Of a stretch of 64,000 nucleotides of DNA, positions 9,518 to 18,179 are shown piece after piece. Both the position numbers and the translations under genes were made by a program. The stretch is from an uncultured Sphingobacteriales bacterium (GTDB lineage Bacteria; Bacteroidota; Bacteroidia; Chitinophagales; Chitinophagaceae). Below the pieces are notes generated by a model. That model saw nothing but the letters and a program-made list of their open reading frames with translations, was not told the DNA's origin and searched no databases. The stretch spans positions 62,001 through 126,000 of the forward strand of contig CALKHN010000112.1 of NCBI GenBank assembly GCA_937991535.1, given 5' to 3'. Every line of letters begins with the position of its first letter. Position 1 is the stretch's first letter.

Positions 9518-10354
9518 ATGATATTGCAGCATCCATTCATAAACATTCATTCCGTTTTCTTTGTAGGAAGGATCGGTAGCTTTTGTCCACGCATCGTGTC
9601 CACCGGTTGGCCATAAAGTCATTCTGGCTTTTGGATTTGGATTGTAACTGTTGACGAGCCTTACAAAATCTATTGTTTTTTGTACCGGGGCCAGGGGATC
9701 ATCTTCATTATGAAATGTCCACACCGGTATGTTTTCAGATGCTATCGGCTTGGTGTTTGATTCTGTTGCCGTATTGGAAGCGCAAATGGGTGCAACCGCC
9801 GCTACCATTTGTCCGTACCTGGCAGCAAATTTCCAGGTGGTATTGCCGCCTAAACTTAAACCCGTAACATATATCCTCGAAGTATCTACCCGTAATTTAG
9901 CAACGGCATATTTAATCATCGCATATACATCCTCCGGCGTTGTCCAGCTTTTAACCTGCGGGGAAAGCACAATAAAGGAGAAGTTTTTGCCACCTGCTGT
10001 AAAGTTGGGCGGAAATTTCTTGTTATGAATAAGGTTAGGAATGGCATTCTTTAGCACTTTGGGCAGATCTGTTGTACCGTTGCCCATTTCTCCGGATCCG
10101 TGAAGGAAAATGATCAGAGGATAATGTTTCGTTGTTGAGTCGTAACGGGCAGGCAACGCCCTGTAAAATCCTGCACAATTGGCTGTAACATTATAATGAA
10201 CAGCTGTCTGAACGGGAGGAAGGGTTTCGATAATATCAATGTCTGGCCGGGTGCTGCTACCATCCGGGTTTAAGCCACTGTTTTCTTTTTTACACGAAAT
10301 AAAAATACTATGGAGTAAAAAAGCACATAACAATTTTACAATTGCGGGTTTCAT
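9512..10354 (-). CDS. Alpha/beta-hydrolase (esterase/PHB-depolymerase-like) lipoprotein
   Basis: This 280-residue secreted lipoprotein has the lipobox-like IFISCKK near residue 21. The fold is an alpha/beta hydrolase of the type found in carbohydrate esterases and poly-hydroxybutyrate depolymerase-like enzymes. It shows an oxyanion/strand segment PLIIFLHGSGEMG, the nucleophile elbow GLSLGG near 167, a likely acid in HNEDDPLAP and the catalytic His in GGHDAW near 250. The substrate is not evident; removal of acetyl or feruloyl groups from glycans is possible. The 3' end overlaps an ACTYACC array. Confidence 0.8.
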   Translation of the reverse strand: MKPAIVKLLCAFLLHSIFISCKKENSGLNPDGSSTRPDIDIIETLPPVQTAVHYNVTANCAGFYRALPARYDSTTKHYPLIIFLHGSGEMGNGTTDLPKVLKNAIPNLIHNKKFPPNFTAGGKNFSFIVLSPQVKSWTTPEDVYAMIKYAVAKLRVDTSRIYVTGLSLGGNTTWKFAARYGQMVAAVAPICASNTATESNTKPIASENIPVWTFHNEDDPLAPVQKTIDFVRLVNSYNPNPKARMTLWPTGGHDAWTKATDPSYKENGMNVYEWMLQYHK

Positions 10355-10437
10355 TGGGATCAGATTTTAAATAATAACGGATTACTGCCGTTGATTATTC
10401 AAACCTGATGCCAGCCGCAGTTGATAAATGTGAAAAA

Positions 10438-11733
10438 TTATTCTCCCATTTCCTTTTTGATTGTTTCCGAAATGGTTACCAGTACTTTGTCAATCCGGTG
10501 CCCGTCCATGTCGGCTACTTCAAAAGTAAATCCGCGCCAGTCGAGTTTGTCGCCGGTATGTGGAATGCGTTCGAGTTGATGTAAAATAAATCCTGCAAGC
10601 GTATCAAAATCATGCTCGCCTTCATTCATCCATTCTGTTTTTTCAAAAGTTCTTAAAAAATCGTAAAAAGGAACCTGCCCGTCTACAAAATAAGTACCAT
10701 CCCCTCTTTCCGTTATCTCGTAGTCTTCTTCATCTGGTTCTGGTATATCTCCTACTATAGCCTCCAGAATATCATTCAGGGTAATCATTCCTAAAAGGCT
10801 TCCATATTCATCTACTACAAAACAGCAATGGATCTTTGTTTCCTTAAATCTTTCCAGTACCTGGTAGGCCGTATTGTTTTCGGGTACAAACAGTGTAGGT
10901 TGCATGATCTCGGAAAGCAATTTGCTGTTTTCATGTACATACAGGTCTTTAATGGATACCATGCCTTTTATATTGTCAATATCTCCATCACAAACAGGAT
11001 ATACAGAGTGTGGTTCAAGGATGATCTTTTCTTTAATTTTTTCCTCGTCTTTGTTAAGGCTGAACCAAACGATATCGTTCCGGTGGGTCATCAGTGATGT
11101 AATGTTCCTGTCGCCCAGGTGAAAAACCCGCTCAATGATCTCCTGTTCAGCTTCTTCAATGGTTCCCTGCTCTGTTCCTTCGCTAATGATCGCCTTAATC
11201 TCCTCTTCTGTTACCTGGGTGTCTTTCCCTTTTATGTTCAATAATTTAACGGTATAATAGGTTGACTTGCTTAAAAACCAAACAAAGGGATAGGCTATTT
11301 TACTGAGTACGCGCATGGGCGTAGCAACCAGTTTGGCAATAGTTTCCGGCCGGGAAAGTCCGATCCGCTTTGGAACCAGTTCGCCCAGTATGAGTGTAAA
11401 ATAGGTAAGGATGATTACAATAATGGCCGTGGCGGATGCTCCTGCATAAGGACGGAGCCATTCAAACCTGTTGAGATAATCTGTCAGATCGGTTTTTAAT
11501 GCTTCACCCGAGAATATACCGGTTAAAATGCCGATAAGGGTAATGCCAATTTGTACGGTAGAAAAAAAGGCATCTGGCTTCTCCATGAGCTTTAATGCCT
11601 CTTTTGCCCTCTTGTCTCCCCTTGCTGCCTGTGTTTCTAAGCGTGTTTTCCGGGAAGATACCAGCGCCATCTCTGCCATGGAAAAAATACCGTTCAGTAA
11701 AATTAATCCCAGTATAATCAAAATTTCGATCAT
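10438..11733 (-). CDS. CorC/TlyC-family membrane protein (CNNM, CBS pair, CorC_HlyC domains)
   Basis: This 431-residue inner-membrane protein is related to the CNNM/CorC magnesium or cobalt efflux proteins, often labelled haemolysin. The order is: N-terminal DUF21/CNNM transmembrane block (about 1-190, with NGIFSMAEMALVSSRKTRLE and LTYFTLILGELVPKRIGL), a CBS-domain pair (about 205-330, with MTHRND and FVVDEYGSLLGMITLNDILE), and a C-terminal CorC_HlyC transporter-associated domain (VDGQVPFYDF and onward). Length and layout are standard. It is the second gene of a two-gene unit with the PAP2 phosphatase upstream, with an 11-base gap. Confidence 0.9.
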   Translation of the reverse strand: MIEILIILGLILLNGIFSMAEMALVSSRKTRLETQAARGDKRAKEALKLMEKPDAFFSTVQIGITLIGILTGIFSGEALKTDLTDYLNRFEWLRPYAGASATAIIVIILTYFTLILGELVPKRIGLSRPETIAKLVATPMRVLSKIAYPFVWFLSKSTYYTVKLLNIKGKDTQVTEEEIKAIISEGTEQGTIEEAEQEIIERVFHLGDRNITSLMTHRNDIVWFSLNKDEEKIKEKIILEPHSVYPVCDGDIDNIKGMVSIKDLYVHENSKLLSEIMQPTLFVPENNTAYQVLERFKETKIHCCFVVDEYGSLLGMITLNDILEAIVGDIPEPDEEDYEITERGDGTYFVDGQVPFYDFLRTFEKTEWMNEGEHDFDTLAGFILHQLERIPHTGDKLDWRGFTFEVADMDGHRIDKVLVTISETIKKEMGE

Positions 11734-11744
11734 AATGTATGAAG

Positions 11745-12314
11745 TTAAGCTAAAGTGGGTAAACCTGCTTTCTTATTGAAAGCCCAGGCCGTGCCCATGC
11801 CAACAACACAGCCCAGTAAGGCTCCGCAGGCAATATCCAATGGAAAATGCACACCCACATACACCTGGGCATAGGATATGGCAAAGGCCCAGGCAAAAAA
11901 TATCCATCTCCATGCCAATGGAATAAATAAAAGGGTTTTATAAGCAAACATGGCCATGCCAAAATGATTGGTGGCATGCGAAGAAGTAAAGCTATATGGC
12001 CCTCCGCAACTTACAACCTGCCGTACGGAATCGGCGAGAAACGGATCGGCACACGGTCTTAAACGGCCCACCCAGGGCTTAATCACCGAACTGCTGACCA
12101 TATCAGTAATAGCAAATGTTATCAGAAAAAAAATGATCCAGCCGAAACCGCTCTTCTTAAAATTCACCAACATAAAAACAAGGGCGAACAGGTATAGGGG
12201 CGACCAGAAGAACTGGTTCCTTAATAAAGGTAAAAGCCAGTCTAAAAAGGAATTGTGCCATTGCCCGTTTATCTCGAAAAATAATTCAATATCATACCGG
12301 ATCAGGTTGTTCAT
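11745..12314 (-). CDS. PAP2-family membrane phosphatase
   Basis: The protein has 189 residues and about five to six membrane helices. The three PAP2 signatures are present: KPWVGRLRP (motif 1), SFTSSHATN (motif 2, SSH in place of PSGH) and SYAQVYVGVHFPLD (motif 3, with catalytic His and Asp). In motif 3 the usual Arg before the -VYxGVH- segment is Gln, which is unusual because that Arg contacts the phosphate. Likely substrates are undecaprenyl pyrophosphate or lipid A phosphate, acting at the periplasmic face; the sequence does not decide between them. It is expressed with the CorC-like gene downstream. Confidence 0.87.
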   Translation of the reverse strand: MNNLIRYDIELFFEINGQWHNSFLDWLLPLLRNQFFWSPLYLFALVFMLVNFKKSGFGWIIFFLITFAITDMVSSSVIKPWVGRLRPCADPFLADSVRQVVSCGGPYSFTSSHATNHFGMAMFAYKTLLFIPLAWRWIFFAWAFAISYAQVYVGVHFPLDIACGALLGCVVGMGTAWAFNKKAGLPTLA

Positions 12315-12673
12315 GCTAATGATATTTTAGTATGGAACAGTGCGGCTATAGCTATACTGTGAGGTTTTGCCAGATGATCTGATGTATGATAAAGTGGAAA
12401 GAAGCTACGGTTGCCCGGCATGAATAGGATGAATTGTTTAGGCAAATGTAACTATACTTTTACAACCCGGCTCATTTAGCAGGGGTTTACTTCCGGGGGC
12501 ATGTTATAATTCTTGCTGCAACATTGGTCCGGAGCAGGTTTTAACTCCGGCCTGGCACTGTTAAGCATGAAAAAATATGGATGCAGTTTGGATCTGCAGG
12601 TAGTTATGACGTATTACAGGCAGGTGGATTTAAAAATTTAAACTAAGTTTGCATCCATAAAATAATTAGTACT
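12315..12673. other. Gene-free spacer between PAP2 and glmM
   Basis: No coding frame or RNA is recognisable in these 359 bases. The spacer separates divergent genes and so must hold two promoters. One candidate, TAAGTTTG at 12644-12651, fits the -7 consensus for glmM. Confidence 0.5.
12644..12651 (+). promoter_or_regulatory. Candidate -7 element for the glmM-like gene
   Basis: TAAGTTTG matches TAnnTTTG and ends 22 bases before the GTG start. No TTTG is seen at the expected -33 position. Confidence 0.4.
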
Positions 12674-14059
12674 GTGGCATTGATTAAGAGCATATCCGGA
12701 ATCCGGGGCACCATAGGGGGGAAACCTGGGGAAACACTTTCACCTTTAGACGTAGTAAAATTTACAGCAGCTTATGGAAACTGGCTGATTGCAAAAACCG
12801 GTAATAAAAAAGTAGTTATTGGAAGAGACGGAAGGATAAGCGGGCCATTGATACAAAACATTGTTGTAAGCACACTAAATGCCCAGGGAATAGACGTAGT
12901 TGACCTGGGGTTAAGTACAACGCCCACCGTAGAAGTGGCGGTAGTGATGGAACAGGCCGGTGGGGGAATTATTTTAACTGCAAGCCACAACCCCAAAGAG
13001 TGGAATGCTTTGAAATTACTGAACAGTAAAGGCGAATTCATTTCGGCACAGGATGGGAAAGAGGTGCTGGAGATTGCTGCTGCAGAAGATTTTACATTTG
13101 TTCCGGTTGATAAGCTGGGTACGGTAAAGGGAGATGATTCGTATCTTAACAAACATATAGAAGCTATTACTTCCCTTAACCTGGTTGATATCGCAGCCAT
13201 CAAAGCCAGAAAATTTAAAATTATTGTAGATGCCGTAAACAGCACCGGCGCTCTGTTTGTGCCGGAGCTACTGCGTGCATTGGGTGTACAGGATAAGGAT
13301 ATTACAGTGATAAACGGGGAGATCAATGGCAGGTTTGCTCATAACCCCGAGCCACTTCCCGAAAACCTGGGGGAGTTAAGCAATATGGTGCGCAAGAGCG
13401 GGGCAGACATGGGTATCGCGGTTGACCCCGACGTTGACCGGCTTTGCTTTGTATGTGAAGATGGCAGCATGTTTGGAGAAGAATATACACTGGTTGCCGT
13501 TGCCGATTACGTGCTAAGCAGGCAGCCCGGTAATTCAGTAAGCAATATGTCTTCTACCCGTGCCTTAAAAGATATTACTTTAAAACATGGGGGGCAATAC
13601 TATCCCAGCGCAGTGGGCGAAGTAAATGTGGTGAACCGGATGAAAGAAATAAATGCTGTGATAGGCGGTGAAGGTAATGGTGGTATTATATTACCTGCTT
13701 TACATTATGGGCGCGACGCGCTGGTAGGGATAGCTTTATTTCTTACCCATTTGGCCAAAACGCAAAAAAGCATCAAACAGTTAAGAGGCACCTACCCGGA
13801 TTATTTTATCAGTAAAAACAAACTCGAACTGGAGCATGGAGTAGATGTAAAACAAGTGTTTGAAAAAATAAAAACTAAATATAAAAGTCATCCCGTTAAT
13901 ACCGAAGATGGTTTAAAAATTGAGTTTGATAACGATTGGGTGCACCTGCGCACAAGCAATACCGAACCAATCATCCGCATTTATGCTGAAAGTAATTTTG
14001 AATCTACCGCAAATAATATAGCACTGCGCTTGATGCAGGATATCAGGGAATTGAAATAG
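12674..14059 (+). CDS. glmM: Phosphoglucosamine mutase (phosphohexomutase family)
   Basis: This 461-residue alpha-D-phosphohexomutase probably converts glucosamine-6-P to glucosamine-1-P for peptidoglycan and LPS precursors. It shows the phosphoserine loop TASHNPKEWNALK near 101, the metal loop DPDVDR near 254, the sugar loop GGEGNGG near 334 and the phosphate-binding loop RTSNTEPIIRIYAES near the C terminus. Phosphomannomutase activity cannot be excluded from sequence alone, but the N terminus (MALIKSISGIRGTIGG) is typical of the GlmM-type proteins of Bacteroidota. Translation starts at GTG 12674. A cysteine desulfurase gene follows after 57 bases. Confidence 0.88.
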   Translation: MALIKSISGIRGTIGGKPGETLSPLDVVKFTAAYGNWLIAKTGNKKVVIGRDGRISGPLIQNIVVSTLNAQGIDVVDLGLSTTPTVEVAVVMEQAGGGIILTASHNPKEWNALKLLNSKGEFISAQDGKEVLEIAAAEDFTFVPVDKLGTVKGDDSYLNKHIEAITSLNLVDIAAIKARKFKIIVDAVNSTGALFVPELLRALGVQDKDITVINGEINGRFAHNPEPLPENLGELSNMVRKSGADMGIAVDPDVDRLCFVCEDGSMFGEEYTLVAVADYVLSRQPGNSVSNMSSTRALKDITLKHGGQYYPSAVGEVNVVNRMKEINAVIGGEGNGGIILPALHYGRDALVGIALFLTHLAKTQKSIKQLRGTYPDYFISKNKLELEHGVDVKQVFEKIKTKYKSHPVNTEDGLKIEFDNDWVHLRTSNTEPIIRIYAESNFESTANNIALRLMQDIRELK

Positions 14060-14116
14060 TACTGCTGTTTTTAAATTTTTTGTTGCCTGCAGATTTGAGG
14101 ATAAATCTTAAGTTTC

Positions 14117-15247
14117 GTGCAAAAAAGAATATATTTTGATAATGCCGCCACTACGGCGCTGGCCCCCGGGGTGCTGGATGCAATGTTACCATATATGACT
14201 GAGAAGTTTGGTAACCCTTCTTCCATTTATTCTTACGGGCGGGAAAGCAGGCTTGCGATTGAAAGCGCAAGGAAGTCGGTTGCTAACATACTCAATGCCC
14301 ATCCCGCAGAAATTTTCTTTACCAGTGGGGGAACGGAAAGTTCCAATACAGCCATAACCGCGTCTGTAAGAGATCTGGGATGCAAACGTATAATCACTTC
14401 ACCCATTGAGCACCATGCTGTTTTGCATACAGTAGAATATTTACGGAACCGGGGTGAAACGCAGTTTTCCTTCGTCAAATTATTGCCCAACGGTCATATT
14501 GACCTGGAAAACCTGGAGCACCTGCTCGCCGGTAGCGAAGAAAAAACACTCGTTTCGCTTATGCATGCCAATAATGAAATTGGTAACCTTTTAAACCTGC
14601 AGACAGTGGGTGAAATGTGTAAGCTGTATGGGGCTATTTTTCATTCAGATACGGTACAAACCGTGGGTCATTATCCCATTGATCTGCGGCATACGCCTGT
14701 TCATTTTATTACGGCAGCCGCTCATAAGTTTCATGGTCCCAAAGGTGTTGGCTTATTGTATATCAATGAAAATGTAAGCATACATCCATATATACATGGC
14801 GGAAGCCAGGAAAGAAATATGCGCGCCGGAACAGAAAACCTGTATGGCATTGTGGGTTTCGCAAAAGCGCTTGAGCTGGCTACAGCCACTTATGCAACGG
14901 ATAGTGCGTTCATCAAATCCATTAAGCAATATATGGCCGAGCAGCTAAAAAAACATATCAAAGGCGTTGGTTTTAACGGCGACTTTACCGGGCGAAGTTT
15001 ATATACTGTACTCAATGTGAGTTTACCAAAAACTGAAAAATCGGAAATGCTCCTGTTTAATCTCGATATTAATAACATATGCGCATCCGGCGGCAGTGCA
15101 TGTACCAGTGGCGCCGACCAGGGCTCTCATGTTATCCGTTCCATTAATAACAATCCCAACAGGGTTGCTGTTCGCTTTTCATTCTGCAGGCACAATACAA
15201 AAGAGGAAGTAGATATGGTGGTTGAAAAGTTGAAGGAACTTATTTGA
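14117..15247 (+). CDS. Cysteine desulfurase (NifS/IscS family)
   Basis: This PLP enzyme removes sulfur from cysteine for Fe-S clusters and thio-modified RNA. The 376 residues begin IYFDNAATTALAPGVLDAM. The PLP Lys lies in AAHKFHGPKG near residue 205 and the substrate-binding loop in SGGTESSN near 73. The catalytic Cys sits in SGGSACTSG near 325, where the family has SSGSACxS. The short SGGSACTSGADQGSHV loop points to the NifS/IscS group rather than SufS. GTG 14117 is the only plausible start. No iscU or iscR neighbour is present, so tRNA thiolation or a general role is likely. Confidence 0.9.
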   Translation: MQKRIYFDNAATTALAPGVLDAMLPYMTEKFGNPSSIYSYGRESRLAIESARKSVANILNAHPAEIFFTSGGTESSNTAITASVRDLGCKRIITSPIEHHAVLHTVEYLRNRGETQFSFVKLLPNGHIDLENLEHLLAGSEEKTLVSLMHANNEIGNLLNLQTVGEMCKLYGAIFHSDTVQTVGHYPIDLRHTPVHFITAAAHKFHGPKGVGLLYINENVSIHPYIHGGSQERNMRAGTENLYGIVGFAKALELATATYATDSAFIKSIKQYMAEQLKKHIKGVGFNGDFTGRSLYTVLNVSLPKTEKSEMLLFNLDINNICASGGSACTSGADQGSHVIRSINNNPNRVAVRFSFCRHNTKEEVDMVVEKLKELI

Positions 15248-15290
15248 TGCCCGGTTTCCCTATCATTTGCCTCTTCTCAGGGTTCTCTGG

Positions 15291-15435
15291 CTATCAGCGA
15301 TCAGATCAGCTATCAGTAAGCAGTATAAGGCAATTTCTTACGTTTCACATCTCTCTTCTCACTTTTCACCTTTTAGGAAACGATAAGTGTGAAATGATAA
15401 CGTACTCCTTACCACTTATGACTTACCACTTTTAC
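15291..15435. repeat. Seven-base word arrays overlapping the coaE 3' end
   Basis: Three different arrays occur in the spacer. CTATCAG-like words (15291-15323, with one five-base slip), pyrimidine-rich TTTCACC-like words (15343-15377), and CTTACCA-like words (15408-15435). The last array covers the coaE stop codon (15416-15418) and encodes its final residues. Confidence 0.75.
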
Positions 15436-16018
15436 TGCTTAACAATAACAACCGCTCATGCAGTGCAATAACCTGTGGTATTAGCAACCGTTGTTCATCG
15501 TTGTATATCACAAAATCACAAAGCTTCATCTTTAATTCTTCGTTTACCTGGTTGCTCATACGCTTCAGTACTTCATCCCGGCTAACTGTATCACGTTGAA
15601 TTGTTCGGTGAATACGAAGGTGCTTCGGCGCATACACGCCGAGTACAAGGTCAAGCCCGTCCTGTGATCCGCTTTCAAAGATCAATGCCGCTTCCTTAAT
15701 TACATATGCTGCATGTTGCTGTTGCATCCATTTTTCGGCAGCCCGTATGGTAGCGGGATGCACAAGCGCATTTAGTAATGCTAATTTTTCCTTGTTTTCA
15801 AAAACAATGGACGAAATATATGCCCGGTTAAGCACGCCACCAGCATATGCAGTTTCCCCAAAATGCTCTGTTATTAATGCTTTAAGGCTTTCATCTTCAT
15901 TCATAATGGTTTTAGCAGCGGTATCCGCATAGTACACCGGTATATTCAATAGTTCAAATATACGGGCAACCATGGTTTTGCCTGATCCAATGCCTCCTGT
16001 TAAGCCAATTTTAAGCAC
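15416..16018 (-). CDS. coaE: Dephospho-CoA kinase
   Basis: CoaE performs the last step of coenzyme A synthesis, phosphorylating the 3'-OH of dephospho-CoA. The 200-residue protein starts MLKIGLTGGIGSGKT with a P-loop at residues 8-15. It has the ADTAAK segment near 31, the LVHPATIR helix near 88 and the lid region QRDTVSRDEVLKRM near 143, all usual for CoaE. The final residues SSKSGKS are encoded by a seven-base tandem array and do not look like conserved family sequence. It is the last gene of the leftward run nusB, DUF1573, yajC, coaE. Confidence 0.92.
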   Translation of the reverse strand: MLKIGLTGGIGSGKTMVARIFELLNIPVYYADTAAKTIMNEDESLKALITEHFGETAYAGGVLNRAYISSIVFENKEKLALLNALVHPATIRAAEKWMQQQHAAYVIKEAALIFESGSQDGLDLVLGVYAPKHLRIHRTIQRDTVSRDEVLKRMSNQVNEELKMKLCDFVIYNDEQRLLIPQVIALHERLLLLSSKSGKS

Positions 16019-16046
16019 TCCACATCAAATTTTAGCCAAAATAAAA

Positions 16047-16079
16047 ATCCGAAATCCTTTTAATATTCGGATTTCGGAT
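16047..16079 (-). terminator. Terminator-like hairpin between yajC and coaE
   Basis: ATCCGAAATCC (16047-16057) pairs perfectly with GGATTTCGGAT (16069-16079) around an 11-base loop. On the minus strand the stem is followed by TTTTATTTT, so it can terminate the yajC transcript ahead of coaE. Both arms consist of AAATCCG seven-base words, the same word found at 50.3-50.4 kb. Confidence 0.7.
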
Positions 16080-16104
16080 GCTGAAACTAAGGTTTCGCAA
16101 AAGC

Positions 16105-16437
16105 TTATTTTTTATCGGCAGCAGCCCCGCTATTCAATTGCTTGCTCCATTCCATGCTTACAGCGCTTTTTTCAATGCGCAGGTAGCTTCCCGGACTCAC
16201 TTCCAACTGGATGGTATTGTCTTCAATTCTATCAATTTTGCCATGTATACCGGCGATGGTTACTATCTTATCGCCTTTTTGCAGGTTGTTCTGAAAGTTT
16301 TTAGCTTCTTTTGCTTTTTTAGTTTGGGGGCGAATCATAAAGAAGTAGAACACAGCGATAATACCTACGAGCATTATCATCTGCATCATTTGAGCGTTTC
16401 CTCCGCCACTTTGTAATAAAACGAAATACGTGTTCAT
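16105..16437 (-). CDS. yajC: Preprotein translocase subunit YajC
   Basis: This 110-residue small membrane partner of SecDF has one transmembrane helix (about 19-37, ending FYFFMIRPQTKKAKE) and a cytoplasmic domain with GDKIVTIAGIHGKI. Both segments are the hallmark of YajC. It lies in the conserved leftward order nusB-DUF1573-yajC. SecDF, its partner, is encoded 9 kb away. Confidence 0.93.
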   Translation of the reverse strand: MNTYFVLLQSGGGNAQMMQMIMLVGIIAVFYFFMIRPQTKKAKEAKNFQNNLQKGDKIVTIAGIHGKIDRIEDNTIQLEVSPGSYLRIEKSAVSMEWSKQLNSGAAADKK

Positions 16438-16460
16438 GTGTATGATTTAAATAGTAAAGA

Positions 16461-16910
16461 CTAACTTTTTTTATTTACAATAACATTAAAGGTTAATGCA
16501 TAACTCTCCGGCTGAGTATTTGATATTACGGTTATGGTTTTGTGGGAGGGTCCGGGTTTGTTTTGACTGTCGAACACGGCTTTAATGCTTCCCTCCCTGC
16601 CGGGGGCAATAGGTTCCATCGGTTTTTCAGCTACAGTACAACCACAGGACGGACGTACATCTTTTATGATCAGTGGTTTTTCACCAGTGTTTTTAAAGCG
16701 GTAAACGATCTCTATTTTCTCCCCCTCGGTAATGGTACCCTTATTAAAAGCAGAATCCAGCCATTGAATGGTAGTAATGGCGGCAGGTTCACTGGCAGGC
16801 GCGTTTGCCTGAACAGCAATATTGCTTTCCTCCGGTTTGTTTTCCGAAGACTGGCAGGCTGTAAATACAATGCTAAAAACAGCCAGCAGTAAAAAAGGAT
16901 TTTTTGTCAT
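16461..16910 (-). CDS. DUF1573 domain lipoprotein
   Basis: The protein is a 149-residue predicted lipoprotein (FSIVFTACQSS). The mature part is a single Ig-like DUF1573 domain with the family pattern YRFKNTGEKPLIIKDVRPSC, then GCTVAEKP and PGREGSIKAVFDS. Its function is not known. It lies 23 bases upstream of yajC and downstream of nusB, an arrangement common in Bacteroidota. Confidence 0.88.
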   Translation of the reverse strand: MTKNPFLLLAVFSIVFTACQSSENKPEESNIAVQANAPASEPAAITTIQWLDSAFNKGTITEGEKIEIVYRFKNTGEKPLIIKDVRPSCGCTVAEKPMEPIAPGREGSIKAVFDSQNKPGPSHKTITVISNTQPESYALTFNVIVNKKS

Positions 16911-16983
16911 AATCGCAAATACTTTTCAAAGGTGCAAATGTATGCATTTGGAAGTATATCCCCGCTTCATTACGGCTACTATT

Positions 16984-17904
16984 TCAGGGTTTTTTATAAG
17001 ATATTTTGTGCAGTTTATCCTGCGCCAGCAAATCTTTATGGATGTTATCTAAAATGCCGTTCACAAACTGTCCGCTTTGGGGGGTGCTGTAGGCTTTGGC
17101 CAAGTCAATATATTCGTTAATGGTAACTTTCGTTGGGATGGTTTCAAAATACAGGAATTCACATACGCCCATGCGCATCAAAATCATATCGAGCACGGCA
17201 ATTCTTTCAGCATCCCAGTTTTTTAATTTGGGCTTTATCAATTCCATGCAATAGTCTTCCTTATTGATTACTGCATTCAGCAGTTCATTGGCAAATTTTC
17301 TTTTTTCGGCGCCCAGCATATCCTGGAAATTGCAGTGCACGGGTTTTTGCAGAAAGTTGAGTATAAGCTGGTTCATCATTTCCGCATCATCATCCCAGTG
17401 AATAAAAATATCTTCCATTTCAGATATAAAATCATCATTGGCAAGCATGAGGTCGGTGAAGATAAATTCCAGGATATTTCTTTCCGATTTTTTATTGCGT
17501 TCCTGTAGTGCAATGTATTCCTTATACACAGGAGTTTCAGCCAGTTGCAGGTATGTTTTCCGGATAAAATCAGCATTATCCCATTGCTGAGGTTTTATAT
17601 CATTACAGGCTTTCTGGTACGAGGGATCTTCCATGATCTTCCAGATCAGTTCATTGCCGGCAATTTTAATATTTACATTCAGATCCTGTTCGGTAGGCAA
17701 ATGTTTGGACGACCTGTTGTGAGAATCCTTTTCGGCATAACGTGCCACCTGAATTATAAAATGAAGGAGATAAACAAATAATTGCCGCGATTGCTCCAGG
17801 TGCTTGTCCAATAGCCTGTTCGCTTTATCTTTCTGGTCCTGGGCTGTATCAATGGTATACAACGTTTGCATTACTTTAACCCTGATATTTCTTCTGCTGA
17901 TCAT
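16984..17904 (-). CDS. nusB: Transcription antitermination factor NusB (long form)
   Basis: NusB acts with NusE in rRNA antitermination. I start at ATG 17902-17904 (MISRRNIRVKVMQTLY), giving 306 residues. The open frame continues 67 codons upstream, but that stretch is low in conservation signals. The N-terminal half has the RRNIRVKVMQTLY RNA-binding start followed by a long insert typical of Bacteroidota. The C-terminal NusB fold includes NWDAERIAVLDMILMRMGVCEFL and TINEYIDLAKAYSTPQSGQFVNG. It is the first gene of the nusB-DUF1573-yajC-coaE run and diverges from groES. Confidence 0.9.
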   Translation of the reverse strand: MISRRNIRVKVMQTLYTIDTAQDQKDKANRLLDKHLEQSRQLFVYLLHFIIQVARYAEKDSHNRSSKHLPTEQDLNVNIKIAGNELIWKIMEDPSYQKACNDIKPQQWDNADFIRKTYLQLAETPVYKEYIALQERNKKSERNILEFIFTDLMLANDDFISEMEDIFIHWDDDAEMMNQLILNFLQKPVHCNFQDMLGAEKRKFANELLNAVINKEDYCMELIKPKLKNWDAERIAVLDMILMRMGVCEFLYFETIPTKVTINEYIDLAKAYSTPQSGQFVNGILDNIHKDLLAQDKLHKISYKKP

Positions 17905-18115
17905 CTTAAAGAACTTATTATGCGGCGGCGAAGATAGGGAATTTATAAACCTGTTGGTTTTGCAGCGCTGAATTAGCTGCCTGGCAAACCTAACAGGTTG
18001 TGCAAATTTGGCATACCGCCCTGTGTCAAATGCTGTCAACTTTTTGGTTTGACCCGCATTTATAAGCAAAACATGAAAATTTTTCCGGGCCGGACGCTTT
18101 GGCATATTATTCGTT

Positions 18116-18123
18116 TACCTTTG
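18116..18123 (+). promoter_or_regulatory. Candidate -7 element for groES-groEL
   Basis: TACCTTTG fits TAnnTTTG and lies 56 bases before the groES ATG. A TTTG at 18098-18101 is too close (14 bases) for an ideal -33 box. No CIRCE inverted repeat is visible, so HrcA control is not supported. Confidence 0.4.
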
Positions 18124-18179
18124 GCAGCCTTAAAGATTTATAAAATCAATCTTTAACCAACACAAAAAAATTATTAACT

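Noticed and set aside
17905..18105. Upstream extension of the nusB frame
   Set aside because: The first 67 codons do not resemble NusB; ATG 17904 starts at the conserved RRNIRVKVMQ.
17905..18179. CIRCE/HrcA operator before groES
   Set aside because: No TTAGCACTC-like inverted repeat is present.
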